A stretch of 64,000 nucleotides of DNA, from positions 37,239,260-37,303,259 of the forward strand of contig NC_065530.1 of assembly GCF_020184175.1 (NCBI RefSeq). The letters are read 5' to 3'. This document shows, piece after piece, positions 27,730 to 41,500 of this stretch; the stretch's first letter is position 1; every line of letters begins with the position of its first letter. The stretch is from Aphis gossypii. Lineage: Eukaryota > Arthropoda > Insecta > Hemiptera > Aphididae. Below the pieces are notes generated by a model that had not been told where the DNA came from, did no database searches, and worked only from the letters and a program-made list of their open reading frames with translations. Made by a program: the position numbers and the translations under genes.

Positions 27730-30700
27730 AAAGATTATTGTAAAATTAATAAATTCATCTCTCAGCACTCAGCTCAAAATTATCTAAAATGAATATCTAA
27801 TACATTTTTACAGCATATCACTAACAAATAGTTTTATTCAAAAAGACAGATTAGTTTCTAACTTAGAATCCTATTATTCTACAATATTTATTCGTTTTAA
27901 AATTTTATTTTATTTTATACAAAATAATCAAAAAATATTTAAATACTAATATATTTACTGTACTGTTTAAAATTATTTAAAGTTTAGAAACACAAAATAC
28001 AAACGTAAAAGTTTGTGTAGTTTATGTATTACTTCTTAACTTCGTTACATCAGATTACATTTTAAATGAATATAGCTAGTTTAATAACTACTTGATGTTA
28101 TTGGGTACCTACCTTGTTTAAAATATTAAAAGAAAAATGTATTTTGTTTTAGAGCTCAGTAGGTACATTATATAAACAATATTGAAGATATATTATTTAT
28201 TTTAACTTATTTATCATTTACTATGTGCTAATTAAGTAATGAACAATTCATCTATAAAAAATCTACAAAGAACTAATTTCATACAATTATTATTTTAAAA
28301 TACAATTAATCTTGTTTAAAAATTAAACTTTATAAGATGTAAAAAATATTTTAATTTAATACAATAATATGTAATATTCAATGCGTAAATTACTACACAA
28401 CTGTTGCTTAACACTCTATTTTATTCATTTTACTAACATTTTTTTTTCATCTGGTCTTTTACTACAGATTTCTACATCCGTTGATTAATGTGTTTCCTCA
28501 CTTTTCAATTTAAAAACCATCGTCTTTTTATTTGGATTCTTTAAAAAAAAAAAATAGTCGACTCAGCATATTTAAACTAAATGGAGTAATAAACGGAAAA
28601 AGAGGGGAAAGATTTGACGTAAGAGATATCGATTGTATTGGAGTAAAAATTAATTAAGATGCTTTTGGTGTTTCTGGTTGTGAAAAAGTGATAAAGAAAT
28701 AAATTCATCTTTAACGTTTGAATAAAAAATATTTTAAATAATTCTATAAGTTACTTATCTGTAAAATTACAACTTTTGTATTTATATTAATTTAATGTTA
28801 AATCACAAAATTTATCACAAAATATGAATACAATTTAATTTAATTTAAACGAAACTAGTGTTATAATTCATAAATAATATCAAAATCTAAATAATTACGT
28901 ATTTTATAATTTACTTTATAGTTAATGTTTAAAGCTTACTCTTATAGTCTTATTTCAGTTAACTGAAATATGTTAAAGGTTCAAAGTTTTATATTATTTT
29001 CATAAAAATAGCTTTATAATATTAAAATTATTTTCAATTAAAAATCTTTAGTAGGTAGCTTAAAAACATATTTTAGTTTAAATATTATGTGTATCTTGTA
29101 AACTATATTTTTTTTATTTATTAGCCTACAAAAACATTTTGTGGAGCAATAAAATTAATTCCAAACTCGGTTAAATAAATGGTAATATTAACAATTTTAT
29201 TAAATGCTTATAAAGACATTCTACGTATTATAAGCAATATAATTTAATGTTTTACTATCTTAAATAATATATTAACAATTACTAACCAAATTTTATTGTT
29301 TATAAAATAAGTTTTTACTTGAAAAATGTTAAGGAAATTTTCTGAAAACTGTCTTGTATATGCTTGGCCCCGATATCACAAATAAACTACTTAAATTTGT
29401 TTATAAATATACCTCAATCTCTTATTAGATCCTTAATTTTTATACTTATATAATAAATGATTACGTATATTGTACAATTTTAATATTTAATAAAGTATTA
29501 GATCAAATTTCAACTAACCAGTAATTGACACTTATTGGGCTATACTATAGCCTACATACTTATAGCAACTATAGATTAGTATTATCTCATTTTTCAATTT
29601 GACTTAAATAAACTAGTCCCAATTTATAACACTAACACAAAAAATCATAATATGTTTACACTCACTACACTGGTTAATTGGGTCAATTAAAGCACATAAA
29701 TGGATAAAACAAAAACAGAAATTCAAAAAACGTATCCAGACAATATTGACCTTAAGAGCAGATAATTATGAAGATAAGTAACCAAAGAAAGGAAAACTCA
29801 ATTAATCCTAGATAAATTGTGTTCAAAAATAATAACGTAATATTTTTAATGATTTGTCTCTGATAGTAAAATACCTATTGTGTAAAATGTAGTCGTATAG
29901 TGAAATACATAACAAAATATAAATAATAATTAATATGTATTACACTATTACATAGACAAGTAATTTATCTATTTCATATAAATCTACATATTCCACACAT
30001 TTATCCGTTAGGTTAGTTTATCCGTTTATCAGTTTATTATGGAACCTTTCACCTTATAGACTAATTCAGTTAATGAATCAAAATAATCTGATTACAAAAT
30101 GACTCTAATAAGAAGCGACTACTCTACATAGAACTTTTCAATAATATTTACACATCACAGTAAAACCAAAATTTTTTTCACTTAGCTAGATAAAAATTTC
30201 AATTAATTTACTTTTTAATGTCAATATTTTATAATTTTACCATTAAAATAAAGGTATTATTATTATTATTAATTTTTTTTTTTTTTTAATTATTGATTTT
30301 AAAAATAAATTTAGTTACATAGTAACACTACATAATATTGATTAAGTAAATAACTAGATTACAACGAGTTTTTTTTTAATAATATTATATAATATTGTTT
30401 TCTTAAATTTATTATTTCAGAAATTAATTTTTACAAGTCTTAATTTAACTACTTCATTATGGTACGTTTGGCTTGAAGTTACATAAAAAATGCATCTGAT
30501 GAAATATATAAACATTTGATAAATTACTATCTATCTACAAAATATTAGGATTATTTAAGCTAATCTACTACAAAGTTGTATACCAATTAGAGAAATTCAT
30601 GCTACTCCATAGAAACTGTTTCAAAATAACATGCCTAAGGTGTTAATTTTACTTACACAAAGTTCTCCTTTTTTTTATATATAGCTGATACCTACCAACA

Positions 30701-33700
30701 TAGTTTGTAACTAAGTTTATAAGCACATTAAGAGTAATGGCTCATTTAAATGCTCGTGTTGATAATTAAGGATAATATAAAGGGTGGAAAACTGGAAAAC
30801 GATAGGCATCGATCATTTCAATCAGGTGTCAAAATCAAGATGAAATTTAGGACTAAATTTCAACAACTCGTTTATATATAAACCGTATATAAGCGTGAGT
30901 AATGTATTCAGGTACTCACTAAATGCTTATATCAATTTACAATAATTGCTTGTGTATATACTATTATTTAAACTTGTATAAAATATATAGTGAAATTTAA
31001 ATATTTTAAACTATTATACAAGTATTTACTCAACTTTTAACTATCAGTTAAACCTAGGTTTAACCACTTTAAAAAATGAAAAGTAATCATGATATTTTTG
31101 ACCACACAATTATTCAACTATATGAATTAATCTCACTAAACTAAGGATATAAAAAGTTTTTGAATTTAAAAATCCATTTAAAATAATATTTTATAAAAAA
31201 AAAAAATATAAGATATCAAAATTAAAATTATAAACAAATAAAATCTTTAAAAATTAAAATTTAATAAACATATTTTCAATAAATAATCACAATAGTTACT
31301 TATAATTATTTTTATCTATTTATAAACGTTTGAAATAAATAAATATGTACCCAAACTAGTAAAGGAATAATAATTAAAAAAGTAATGCGAATACACTATT
31401 TACATATATACATAATAGTAAACCTCATCATTTCCATTATTTTATCAATGTCCAAGTGATATATATATATTATATTCAATATCACTGTAACACAAACTCA
31501 AAATGTTTAAACTAAATCAACACCGCTCTTTCGTTCTGTTCTTAACCATATTATATATTAATATTATGCTCAATCCAATCCATTGAAAAGTTATGGTCTA
31601 TTTAGTTTTAGATATGTGTATGACGACAAACAAAATTTCTTCACCTTAACTATATTTTTCATAATGTGTGTTGAAAGTATGATGTGCTTTACCATATATT
31701 ATGTTTTAATATACCTACTACTCAAATTCAATCCTTTAAGAATATAGATATGAAAAATTTCAAAAAGCATAAAATTTTAATAAAAATTAATATACTAGCA
31801 TATTATTCAATAATAGGTATGTAATATATTATTATATCCATGTGTTTATGGTTTATAGACTATTTTATTTATCTCATAGTATTTATTACAGTAATGTTAA
31901 GAATTATAAATTCTTTAAACTCTCTATAAGTTACAATATTTTATACATACTTCACGGTTTTAATACATTTAATTTTCAACCATAGTTAGAAAATAAAATA
32001 ATATTATAATTAATGCTTAGCTGTAAAAATACAAAAGTATAAATATATCTGAGAAATCTATGAAACCTAGTAAAAATAATTTAATAATCATTATTTATCT
32101 ATGAAATAGATCACAACAATATTTTAAAATAAACTAATATAATAAATATATTAAATAAACGTAATCAATAATATTTACTATTTTGACGATAAATCATTGT
32201 TGAATAGTTTTTAATAGTTTTCAATTTTAACATGACGATATTGTCGTTTTCAAAATAGAATTGTATACAAAAATTAATTTATAAATACATAAATATATCA
32301 CAATATTTAAATTTCTTTCCTTACTATATTATATTTAATATTTTTTAAATTTCATTAAAATATATGAAAATGCAAGTAAATCCATGTCTTAATAATTAAA
32401 ATAAATTGTATTATCAAAAAAAAATATGTAAAAATTTAAATAAAAAAAATCTAATCCCATAAAAATGTAAGTAAAGAACAGTATTTAAAATATTAATCTT
32501 CTATTATGGGTTTAATTTTCAATTTTACATTTATATATTCGAAAACATATTGTCAATATTGCAACTGCATTGCGTCAACTGATATTATGATTGACACACA
32601 TTATATAAATGTTATACTCAATTGTTTCAAGTATGCATTGAATGTAAAAGAATGTAAGAATTCAAATAACAAATTATGTCTACATATTATATAAAAAAAC
32701 ATTTTTTATCATAGCAATATAGTTAATATATAACACACAAATTAAATATCCGTTGATAAAATCACTTATATGAATAATCTTATATAATATAAGATATTAA
32801 TTTATATTAATTATATTTCTTACAGTTCAAATATTAAAATTCACATAATAAACTTACTAAAATATCTATTTATATCATCCTAACCAATTAACCTAGACTT
32901 TCATCATACTCGTAAATTATACCATTTATATTATAAATGTAAATCCTGTTTTAGGATAAATTAAGGTAACTTTAAAGATTATTTTTTAATCACCTGCCTG
33001 ATAATACATTCAATTTAGTTTTATATTTTTAAGCGTTAATGAATTAGATAAAATTACCTACGCATTAAAAAAAAAAATCTTTTACTCTAAAACATATTTT
33101 CACTCTAACTAAAAGTAAAAATATACATTTTTAATATTATTCAGATTATTATCACTAACTTTAGCAACCTTATATTTTTTTCCTACATGATAATATTTAA
33201 TATTTATATTTCAACAAGTCTAACATATGATTTTACGTATATCTTCTACACAGATATAAATGTAATTTACAAATATACCATTTACATAGGTACACAAATT
33301 TACTAAAATTACTATTAAGATAACAAACGTTTAAAATATAGAAGTCTTATAGTATCAATGTAATAATTACTATAAAAATGTAGTCACACGTTAATTGGGA
33401 GGAATTTTACCTTTGTTTAACCACGGCTATTATTATTTGTCATGTCTTACGTCGAGATCAAATGAAATTATATTTTTATGAATTATTCTTATTTTTCTAT
33501 GATTATTTTTTTTTATTTATTTTGAGAAATCTATAAGAAATGTATACAGGCATAATGCATATGAAACATGACAAAACTATATGCGTGTGTGTATTAAAAA
33601 AAAAGAAAAGAATTAATGAAAATGGCAATAGAAGAACTTGTATAAAAATAAAATAGAATATAAGAAGTGGTGGAAAACTTAAAGAAATATTGAGAAATAT

Positions 33701-35900
33701 TAAAATAAACTCTGATGGAGGTTAATATTTCGGTAGGTAAATGACATATTTTGGTGACGATACATCAATAGTAACCTATACATCAAACATTAGATTTATA
33801 ATGCGCTTTGTTTTATAAACTTTTTATAAGTAAGTTGTTTTTTTCCGCATCCACTTTATTGATCAAACACATCAATCTTTAAAATAAAATATTTAGTTTT
33901 CATTCTAATAATTAAATTTTACTGGTTCAATAATTAATACCTATCATTTATCTCTGACATATTTATCAAAATTAAACAACTATTAACTATACATTATATT
34001 AAGTTGCAATTTATTGCATTTATTTAATTTTATAGTTTAGATACTATTCTTTATTAAATTAATGATATATATATAGAAATAAGTAACATATGAATAAATA
34101 ATTTATTTTTATAATTTAAAATACTTATATTTTACGCATACGAAATACCACCTAACTTTCTGGAAAATTAAATCAGAATAGAGCGATGTTTAATTCCTCT
34201 AATAACTAGCCCCGTAGCTTTTATGCATGAAATCCCACAGAAAAATGTACAATATTATATATAAATAAAAAAATTCAAAAAAAGGACTGCATACGGCATA
34301 CCACCCATAGGTATTTTACTAGGTATTTCACTGTAATATAAATTAATTTCACATATCATTTGAATGGAATGTAAAATTCTAAATTAAAATAGGTTAACAA
34401 AATCATTCATTTAATTGTTTAAATTATTAAATTACTACAATTTTAAACATATGTACCTATAAAAGAAAAAAATTTACAAATATATCCTGCAGAAATGGTT
34501 AAAATATTTTTAGCCTAAAAACTTTACATTTATTTTTCTAAATATAATACTTTTGTTTAACGAGGTTTCAATATGATATAAGTAATAGTTAAAAAAATAT
34601 TTTCGATTTTCAATCAAATAATAGTATAAAAAAATTGAAATATCTCATTAAACATAGTTTACTAGGGATGACATTTTTTTTTCAAATAATGTGACTATAA
34701 AGAGTACTTTGTGGTTGATTTGAATTTTCGTTTTATCTTGCGATAGCGACAAGTGGACATCAAGAGTATTTACGTAGGTATATATTTATATATTGTTAAG
34801 ATTATGCACAGAAAAAAAAACCTGATGTGAGAAGAAAAAAATATAAGCTAATAAATTACAAATCTAATGCGATAAAATAAAAACGAAACTCGTTTGAAAA
34901 CCAATAGGTACATAAAAAATCATATTTTGATTTTTATACTGTAATATTGTGCTTTTAAATTGTTCTAGGCTACATGCCGAGGGTTGAAAGTAAAAAAATA
35001 AAACCAAGTGTAATATATTATAGTATTATAGGTAAGTACAAACAGTAAAACGATTCTCAGTGGGACTGTAGTCTGAGCAGTTACGCGAGTTTTTTTTTAA
35101 ACCATATGGTCTAGCTGTAGGTAATCAACATAGTGGTAGCAAAACGGCGATGAACGGTCATCTAAATATTTTTTAAATATTTTTTGATTAATCAGTGCTT
35201 AAATTATAGAGATCTTTAAAGAAATCGTTTTAGCATAGAAATATATTTTAATTATTATATTGTCACCTATTAAACAATAAGATATTTTTAAATCTTTTGG
35301 TATGCACATTTTTAATGCACTATTTTCAATTTGATCACTGTGGCTAACTACATAACGTCACTAACGACGTGAATTACATTTTACATTCGTTTATTTATAT
35401 CGTATAAATTTAAATAGATAAATCATCCTTTAATCTCTGCAATTCGTTGTAGGGTAATTTAGATTTCGTGCACACTAACACAAATATCATACACTTAGCC
35501 ACGTCCCTCGTAAAAGCGACGACGTTTAGATTAGCTACACCATACAACAGATGACAGTTGATACAGTAGATTCCTAACCGACATCGGATACTTTCACGTT
35601 ACAGATACAATAACTCATAAAATGCGTTTAATAAAATATATGACATTATAGACGACACTACGACGACAGTGCGTGAGATACTATTACTTATAAAAATCAT
35701 ATTGTATTAAAGATTTTAACTTAAAACCGTCGTATTACAGCGCGTAGGTAGTGTGATTTTTTTTATTCGTACCTCGTATGTTTTTAAAAATAATTTAGCA
35801 TAATATATAGAGTATATTCGTTCTATAGTAATTTTCGTATATGCTAAATCGCAATAAGATATTTTTTTAAATATTTTAGTAAGCACGTTTTTATTTTTTT
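27730..35900. other. AT-rich non-coding stretch
   Basis: No exon or RNA gene is supported. A (TTA)n tract followed by a T-run lies near 30,254-30,288. From about 35,450 the sequence becomes gradually richer in CpG toward the GC-rich block. Confidence 0.5.
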
Positions 35901-36494
35901 TTCACTTTTTCAAATTCGATCACTGCAGCAGCCCGGCCACACGGCACGCGTCACGAACCACGTAAACCACCATACACATTTCTGGTACCTGTACATAGGG
36001 GTAAAAGCCAACGACACTCACCCAAACGCCAAACGAACGTGTTGCGTGAACGTATAAGCTGCAGTTGGCGGCAGCGGCGGCGGCAAAACATTCGTACAAC
36101 GGACCGCCAGCACGCGACCACCAGCACGGTGACGGCCACGTGTGCACAGTGCTCGCGGCGCGATACGACTATAGAGTAGTAATTATTGTTGTTAATTCGA
36201 AAATTCGAGCGTTAATTTATTATATTGTGGACGTTCGTCGTTCGGACCAAAAACGTAAAACGAAACGGCAGTGATATAATATTATACTGTGCACAGTGAA
36301 CGGTATGGTGTGCGTGAAATTATTAGGTCGTAAAAGAAAATCGTTTTATTGCTTTTTTTTTTTTTTTTGTTAAAGTCGAGTGTGATCGCGGAACACGCGT
36401 AACGACACAATGACGAGCGCGCAGAACAGACCCCCGTGCACGGTGTGGCCGTGCCGCACAGCGACTACAACGCGGTTACACAACACCGCTGTAA

Positions 36495-36515
36495 CGGCGG
36501 CGGCGGCGGCGGCGG
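36495..36515 (+). repeat. (CGG)7 trinucleotide repeat
   Basis: Seven uninterrupted CGG units inside the GC-rich block. It reads as poly-Ala or poly-Gly in some frames. Confidence 0.95.
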
Positions 36516-36634
36516 TGGCTGTGGCGACGGCGTCGGCGGGATCGTCGGTGCATGAGAGATGGTGGGACGCGGTTGCACGTACAGAGGTGGGTGGGTGGAT
36601 GGATGTGGGTGCGCACCTTGGCGACGGCGACGAC

Positions 36635-36649
36635 GCCGCCGCCGCCGCC
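36635..36649 (+). repeat. (GCC)5 trinucleotide repeat
   Basis: Five GCC units 120 bp downstream of the (CGG)7 tract. The two tracts are complementary and could pair in RNA. Confidence 0.9.
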
Positions 36650-37189
36650 GCACACCCTTGGCCCGGCCACGCTCGAGTCACGGAAAAACCCGGGGGCTTG
36701 ACCCGACCGAATCCGAGCGCGCGCGGCCGTCCGCCGTCCCCGGCCAAAAGGGCGCCCGAAACGGTGACGCCGGCGGCGCGGCGGTGACGGCCAGCGGCCA
36801 CGCGTTTTTAGACGACTCGCCGCAGCAGTGATCACGACGTATGAAACGTGAGCGACGGCCGCGTTGGTGACCGCCGCCGACCGTTCGCGTTTAATTATTA
36901 ATTAACGGCCGGTAGAACGCGAGAACACGACTATAACAGCGGGCGACCAAACATTGTGTCGGCGGTGGTACCTGCAGACACGCGAGACGCGGGCACGCGG
37001 ACTTGTATAGAACACCCGTCGAGATTTACCCGGTCCGTTTCCCCCAGAGCTTACCGCTGTATAATGTCGACGTTTTTATTTTATTTTTCGTTTCGTTGCG
37101 TTTTTTTTACCTAATCCTTTTTAATTTTTGGGCATCAGCACTCATTATTATACCATTCGGATCTTACTGCGGCCAAGCATAATAATAAT

Positions 37190-37640
37190 AATAGTATACA
37201 GAATGATTCACCGAGCATGCTCGCGAGCCCGTTTTTTCTTCTTAAATAAAACAGTCGTTTAAAATCGTATCATTAGAATTTTTAAATGCACATAAAGACC
37301 ATGTTTTCAATTTCTTGAGAGTTCTTGTACTACTCGAAAATTGTACAGTGAAGAAACAAATTCCCACCTTTCACATGACAATCCCAATTTTATACAATAA
37401 GTTATTTAGCAGATAATTTTTCCAGGAATTTTGACGTGTTAAAATTCAAATCAAACGTGTGACTTTGAATGTTGTATAATAGGTACATGGTAATGGGTTT
37501 GAAAATAATATGAGAATTATAAAAATTTGGAAATTTTAATGATTTATATCAATCTATCGATATTTAGAATTTATAAAAATGGCCCAAGTATAATAAATAC
37601 TATATCCATTTTACATCTTTGTAAAACCATTTTTAAAAAC
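37190..37640. repeat. Probable dispersed aphid repeat next to the GC-rich block
   Basis: The segment starts with gaatgattcaccgagcatgc and a perfect 12-bp palindrome (cgagcatgctcg, 37,212-37,223), followed by cccgttttttcttc. It continues with blocks such as tttgaatgttgtataatagg. The style resembles a repeat I recall as common in aphid genomes; no second copy is in this window, so this rests on memory. Confidence 0.35.
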
Positions 37641-38450
37641 TATTATCCGTAATACGTATAAACATGTCATTATGTCAATAACTGAATTTCATTCGAATTT
37701 TGAATTAGATACGTCATGTTATGCTAAAAAGAAGAGTTCTCATTTTGAAAACAGACATTTATATTGTCATATAAGACACTCGTTAACCTTAAGCAGCACA
37801 AAAAATCTTTAAAATTTCAAAATTCAAAAAACCATAATTTAAAAAAATGCATTACCTTTTAAACGAAAAAAGAAAGTGAACATGCTAGATAAATCACAGT
37901 ATAGTATTATTTAAAAAATGTTTAAATGGATATGATAAATATTATGTTCATAAATCCAATGGTTGGCTGATGATAAACAACTCCCAACTAGAAACCTCGA
38001 ACCATCGCCTCCCCCTACCACCACAAACATCAAAATATTATTTAATTTTCGATTTTCTTATAAATATATAAACTTACTATATTATACTGTCATTTTTAAA
38101 TTATACAAATAAAGGTGTGTACAAATCTAATCCATCACGCACTTATTATTAATATAATAGTTATTTTAAGTCACCATTAGGTACCTAACTAATAATATTA
38201 TTGCCAGAATTATGTTTTATATTTGGTGATTGGTTATAGGTATGTAACGAATACATACTATAATATCTGTCGAAAGCCCGTAGGTAAGTAGTGTTAACAC
38301 TTGTATCATAATTCAATAACATATACAAACTTGTATAACAATAACTTGCGTTGTTGGATAATTCGTTGCATACACCTATATGACATATGCACAATGGCAA
38401 AATATATAGACTTTAATGTTTCTTATTATATCGACAATGTTAAAATTAGC
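37640..38450. other. AT-rich non-coding stretch
   Basis: Nothing supported. Small open frames here have no recognisable protein character. Confidence 0.45.
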
Positions 38451-38577
38451 TATTGGCGATTTCGCGTTATGAGCAACGAGGTAACCGTCCGCGGTCGGCA
38501 AGAGTAATCAGTCGCTCCAACTACTCTTGCCGACCGCGGACGGTTACCTCGTTGCTCATGATGCGAAATCGCCAATA
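38451..38577. repeat. Near-perfect 56-bp-stem hairpin, CpG-rich (foldback MITE or hairpin RNA locus)
   Basis: The left arm 38,451-38,506 and right arm 38,522-38,577 are reverse complements at 54 of 56 positions, separated by a 15-nt loop. In a plus-strand transcript both mismatches would be G-U wobbles. The arms are over half G+C with many CpGs, unlike the flanks. The ends read TA|TTGGCGATTT...AAATCGCCAA|TA, so a Tc1/mariner-like foldback MITE with a TA duplication fits (123 bp between the TAs). A young inverted duplication or a long-hairpin small-RNA source are alternatives. Confidence 0.9.
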
Positions 38578-41500
38578 CCATGAAATAAATGTTTACTACC
38601 CAATATTGGATGTATTACAGATAAATAACTTACATAATTATACGCAAAAATGCATTTCAAAATAATACTTTATACTTAAAAACGATATAATGTTAAAATT
38701 TAAATATAAAATCGTCTTTGATAAAAACCTTGAGATATTTTTACCAAGATTATTATTGAATATTTTAAACATAGGTACTCATTTTTTAATAATATGTAAC
38801 AACAACAAATCTTAGTGTTTTATCAAACAAAACAACAGATGTATAAAATTGTTTATTCCAACAAGAAATCTATAATTAATATACGTAATTTTATGATTCC
38901 TACCTTAACAGGACGTTTGGTTCTAAATCCTTAGGAAATTAATGAAAAGCTGTATGTGATAAGACTTGTTTCGTCACTTCACTGCATACTTCGTACATAC
39001 GATATACGCACACACGCCGACAATGACGCTAGAGAGATTAGTTATAAATCGAGATTCAAAGTCGGAATTTCGACTCACATAATCGCTATACTCGCAAACA
39101 CGTAAAACTGAAAAAAGAAGTAAAAATAGTAATGTCGCGAGTCAGATCGTGGTTAGGGACACGAAAAAACGACCGAACGAAAATCTCGTGAATATGCGCT
39201 CATTACCACCGCCAGTAACATATTTACAAAGAGATGATGATTAGATGATTCAATATCCCTAAATTCACCCCACCTCCCAAAAAAAAATTTTAAAAAAAAG
39301 ATAACTAAATACCTATATTAAAATTTCAATTTGGTATTATATTAAAATTTAATGTAGATGATTTTTATACAAAGACTATACACATTAAGTGTACACAAAA
39401 TTGTACGTATAATTAATTTATTGAGAAAGCACAACATTTAAAAAGTTTGATTTTATAAAACAAATTTATATCATTACATACAATTTAAAAATATTTAAAT
39501 TTGGATAATCTTATTCGAAAGGATTTCAAAAAATCAATATTAACCTGAAAATGGCTGAGTTTGACTCAAGATACATCGGACAAAATACAATTTTTTAGAG
39601 AAAATTCTTATAGAGAGTTTCATGAAATTTACATAAAAGCAAAACATATTGCTAACAAATTTGAATCACATTTGAAGATACCGAGAATATCAAATTTACA
39701 AAAAAAATAGAATCAACATTCGAACTCATGACTCATGATTCATGACCGTGAACAGTATAATCGCATACCTTTATTTATTCCATATCTTGACTAAATCATT
39801 AATTACCTATAATTTAGATTTATTGATTAAAAATATCTAAAATGACTTTTAATCTCTTTTAGATTCAAAATCAAAATAACATAATTTTTTTAAATTAATT
39901 GATACACACAAAGAATAATTCATTACACCTACATTAGTTGTAATTGGAGAATTCAATTTATAGCAGAGAAAATTTAAAACATAAGAGACAAGCCAAATAA
40001 CGCAAATGATTCGTTGAGTGTAAGATATGTGTTCTGGTATATTCAAATTACTTTAAATTCTAGCAATAATATCAGTATCAACTGCGTCAAATAAAAGAAC
40101 ATTTTCGAAATTGAAATAAATAAAAACACGCTTACATAATACTATTTTCGAAGTAGGTATTAAAATTGTACTCAATAAAATATTTATTTATTTTTGTAAA
40201 ATTTACAATTTCTTTCCTTTAACAATACACTTAACGGATTGCCAATTTTTTTGTCAAATTACAGTAATGGTTCTCTTTCATCACATGACATTTTGGATGA
40301 ACTTAATAAAAAAATTAGAGATTAGAATTTTGTACTTTAAAATTATAAAAATCATTTTAAATTAAATATAGTTACTAATATTTTCAAACCAGACATTTAA
40401 TTCTTAATATTAATAACAATTTACTACTCGTGTAATCAATACCTATTAATAACTATTTCCTAATATAAATACCTATAAAATGTTAGGATAAAAAAAAATT
40501 GTTGAACTTCCCTCCTAGAAAAAATTTAAAAATATACCACTGCTGGCCACCGCCTTATACATAAAATGGTCGACGTGCATCAATGATCAAATGATCAATG
40601 CAGAATGGCAAAGCGGATGGAAACTCATCGGATTTCGCATATAACTTATATTGTGCAAGTTTAAACTTTCCGAATGCGCCCGGGAATCTCCTACGTAGAA
40701 AGGTTCTTTATAGAACCTTATAAAGGTCTACCGTATGTCTACCGTAGAAAACACAACCAAGGCAAGGCAAGCAATTGTATCAATTTTTACGAAATGAATT
40801 GTCGCAAGTGGGTAACTTCAATATTTTCTAATGGTTATCATAAGAATTGAGAAGTTGATGACCTAAAAATAATAAAAATTTAATACAAAAAAAAAATTAT
40901 GTATTTTAATTAATTATGTTTTATTTAATTGACTTTAATGTATTTAATTGTATAAATCAAATGCTTACATTAAATAATAAAATACAACAAATTTAGCTTA
41001 AAATATCAATAATGCCTTAATGAATGATAAAAACCGAAAAATTCAAAATGTAAATTAATCGTTAAGATTCATATGTTATTGAAACTTATTTTTAGCTAAG
41101 AAAGCATCGTCTCAAAAGATATTTCAAAAATAAATTTATAAGTTATCAACTTCTGATCCCTAGACTCATCACTCATCAGTTTTAAGTCTCCACAATCCGT
41201 CTCGCCTCTACTGTCGACAATAAGTTGCCTCTCCCATATTATAAGCCCGGTATAAACGAAACAGGCCACCGTGTTTCCAATGAATCCCTCTTTTCTTTAA
41301 AGGCGTAAAAAACAAAAACTAATTTCGCTGCACGAATCGTCTGAAAGAAGAATATCGTGTGCAAAATATTATAAGTCTCATTCTTACCTACTTCATACTT
41401 GGAATTAATTTTCTATACAATGTGATAAATGCTATGTTTAATATATTCAGTCGAACGTATACAAATATCTATAATATGATATTATCAAAAAATATAAGCA

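Larger units (their letters stand above)
35920..37060. promoter_or_regulatory. GC- and CpG-rich block: probable promoter and 5' UTR exon
   Basis: About 1.1 kb of strongly GC-rich, CpG-dense DNA in an otherwise AT-rich window, densest at 36,400-37,040. It contains (CGG)7 at 36,495-36,515 and (GCC)5 at 36,635-36,649. Overlapping open frames occur in most frames and on both strands, as expected from composition rather than from one real protein. Possible splice donors exist on the minus strand (CTGCAG|GTACC near 36,973; TACAG|GTACC near 35,990). The block is most simply the promoter and first non-coding exon of the leftward gene whose first coding exon is at 9.1 kb; a plus-strand gene starting here would have to run across HDAC3 and the esterase. 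Orientation is not proven. Confidence 0.5.

Noticed and set aside
35920..36274. Open frames around the left part of the GC-rich block, both strands
   Set aside because: Mutually overlapping, without recognisable domains. Best explained by composition of a promoter or 5' UTR.
36370..36835. Overlapping open frames of 60-143 codons on both strands in the GC-rich block
   Set aside because: High GC lowers stop frequency in all frames. The translations are poly-Ala, poly-Arg and Pro runs from CGG/GCC repeats, with no domain and no preferred frame.
38301..38665. Open frames crossing the 38.45-kb hairpin
   Set aside because: Their only non-AT-rich residues come from the two arms of the hairpin; they are mirror products of an inverted repeat.
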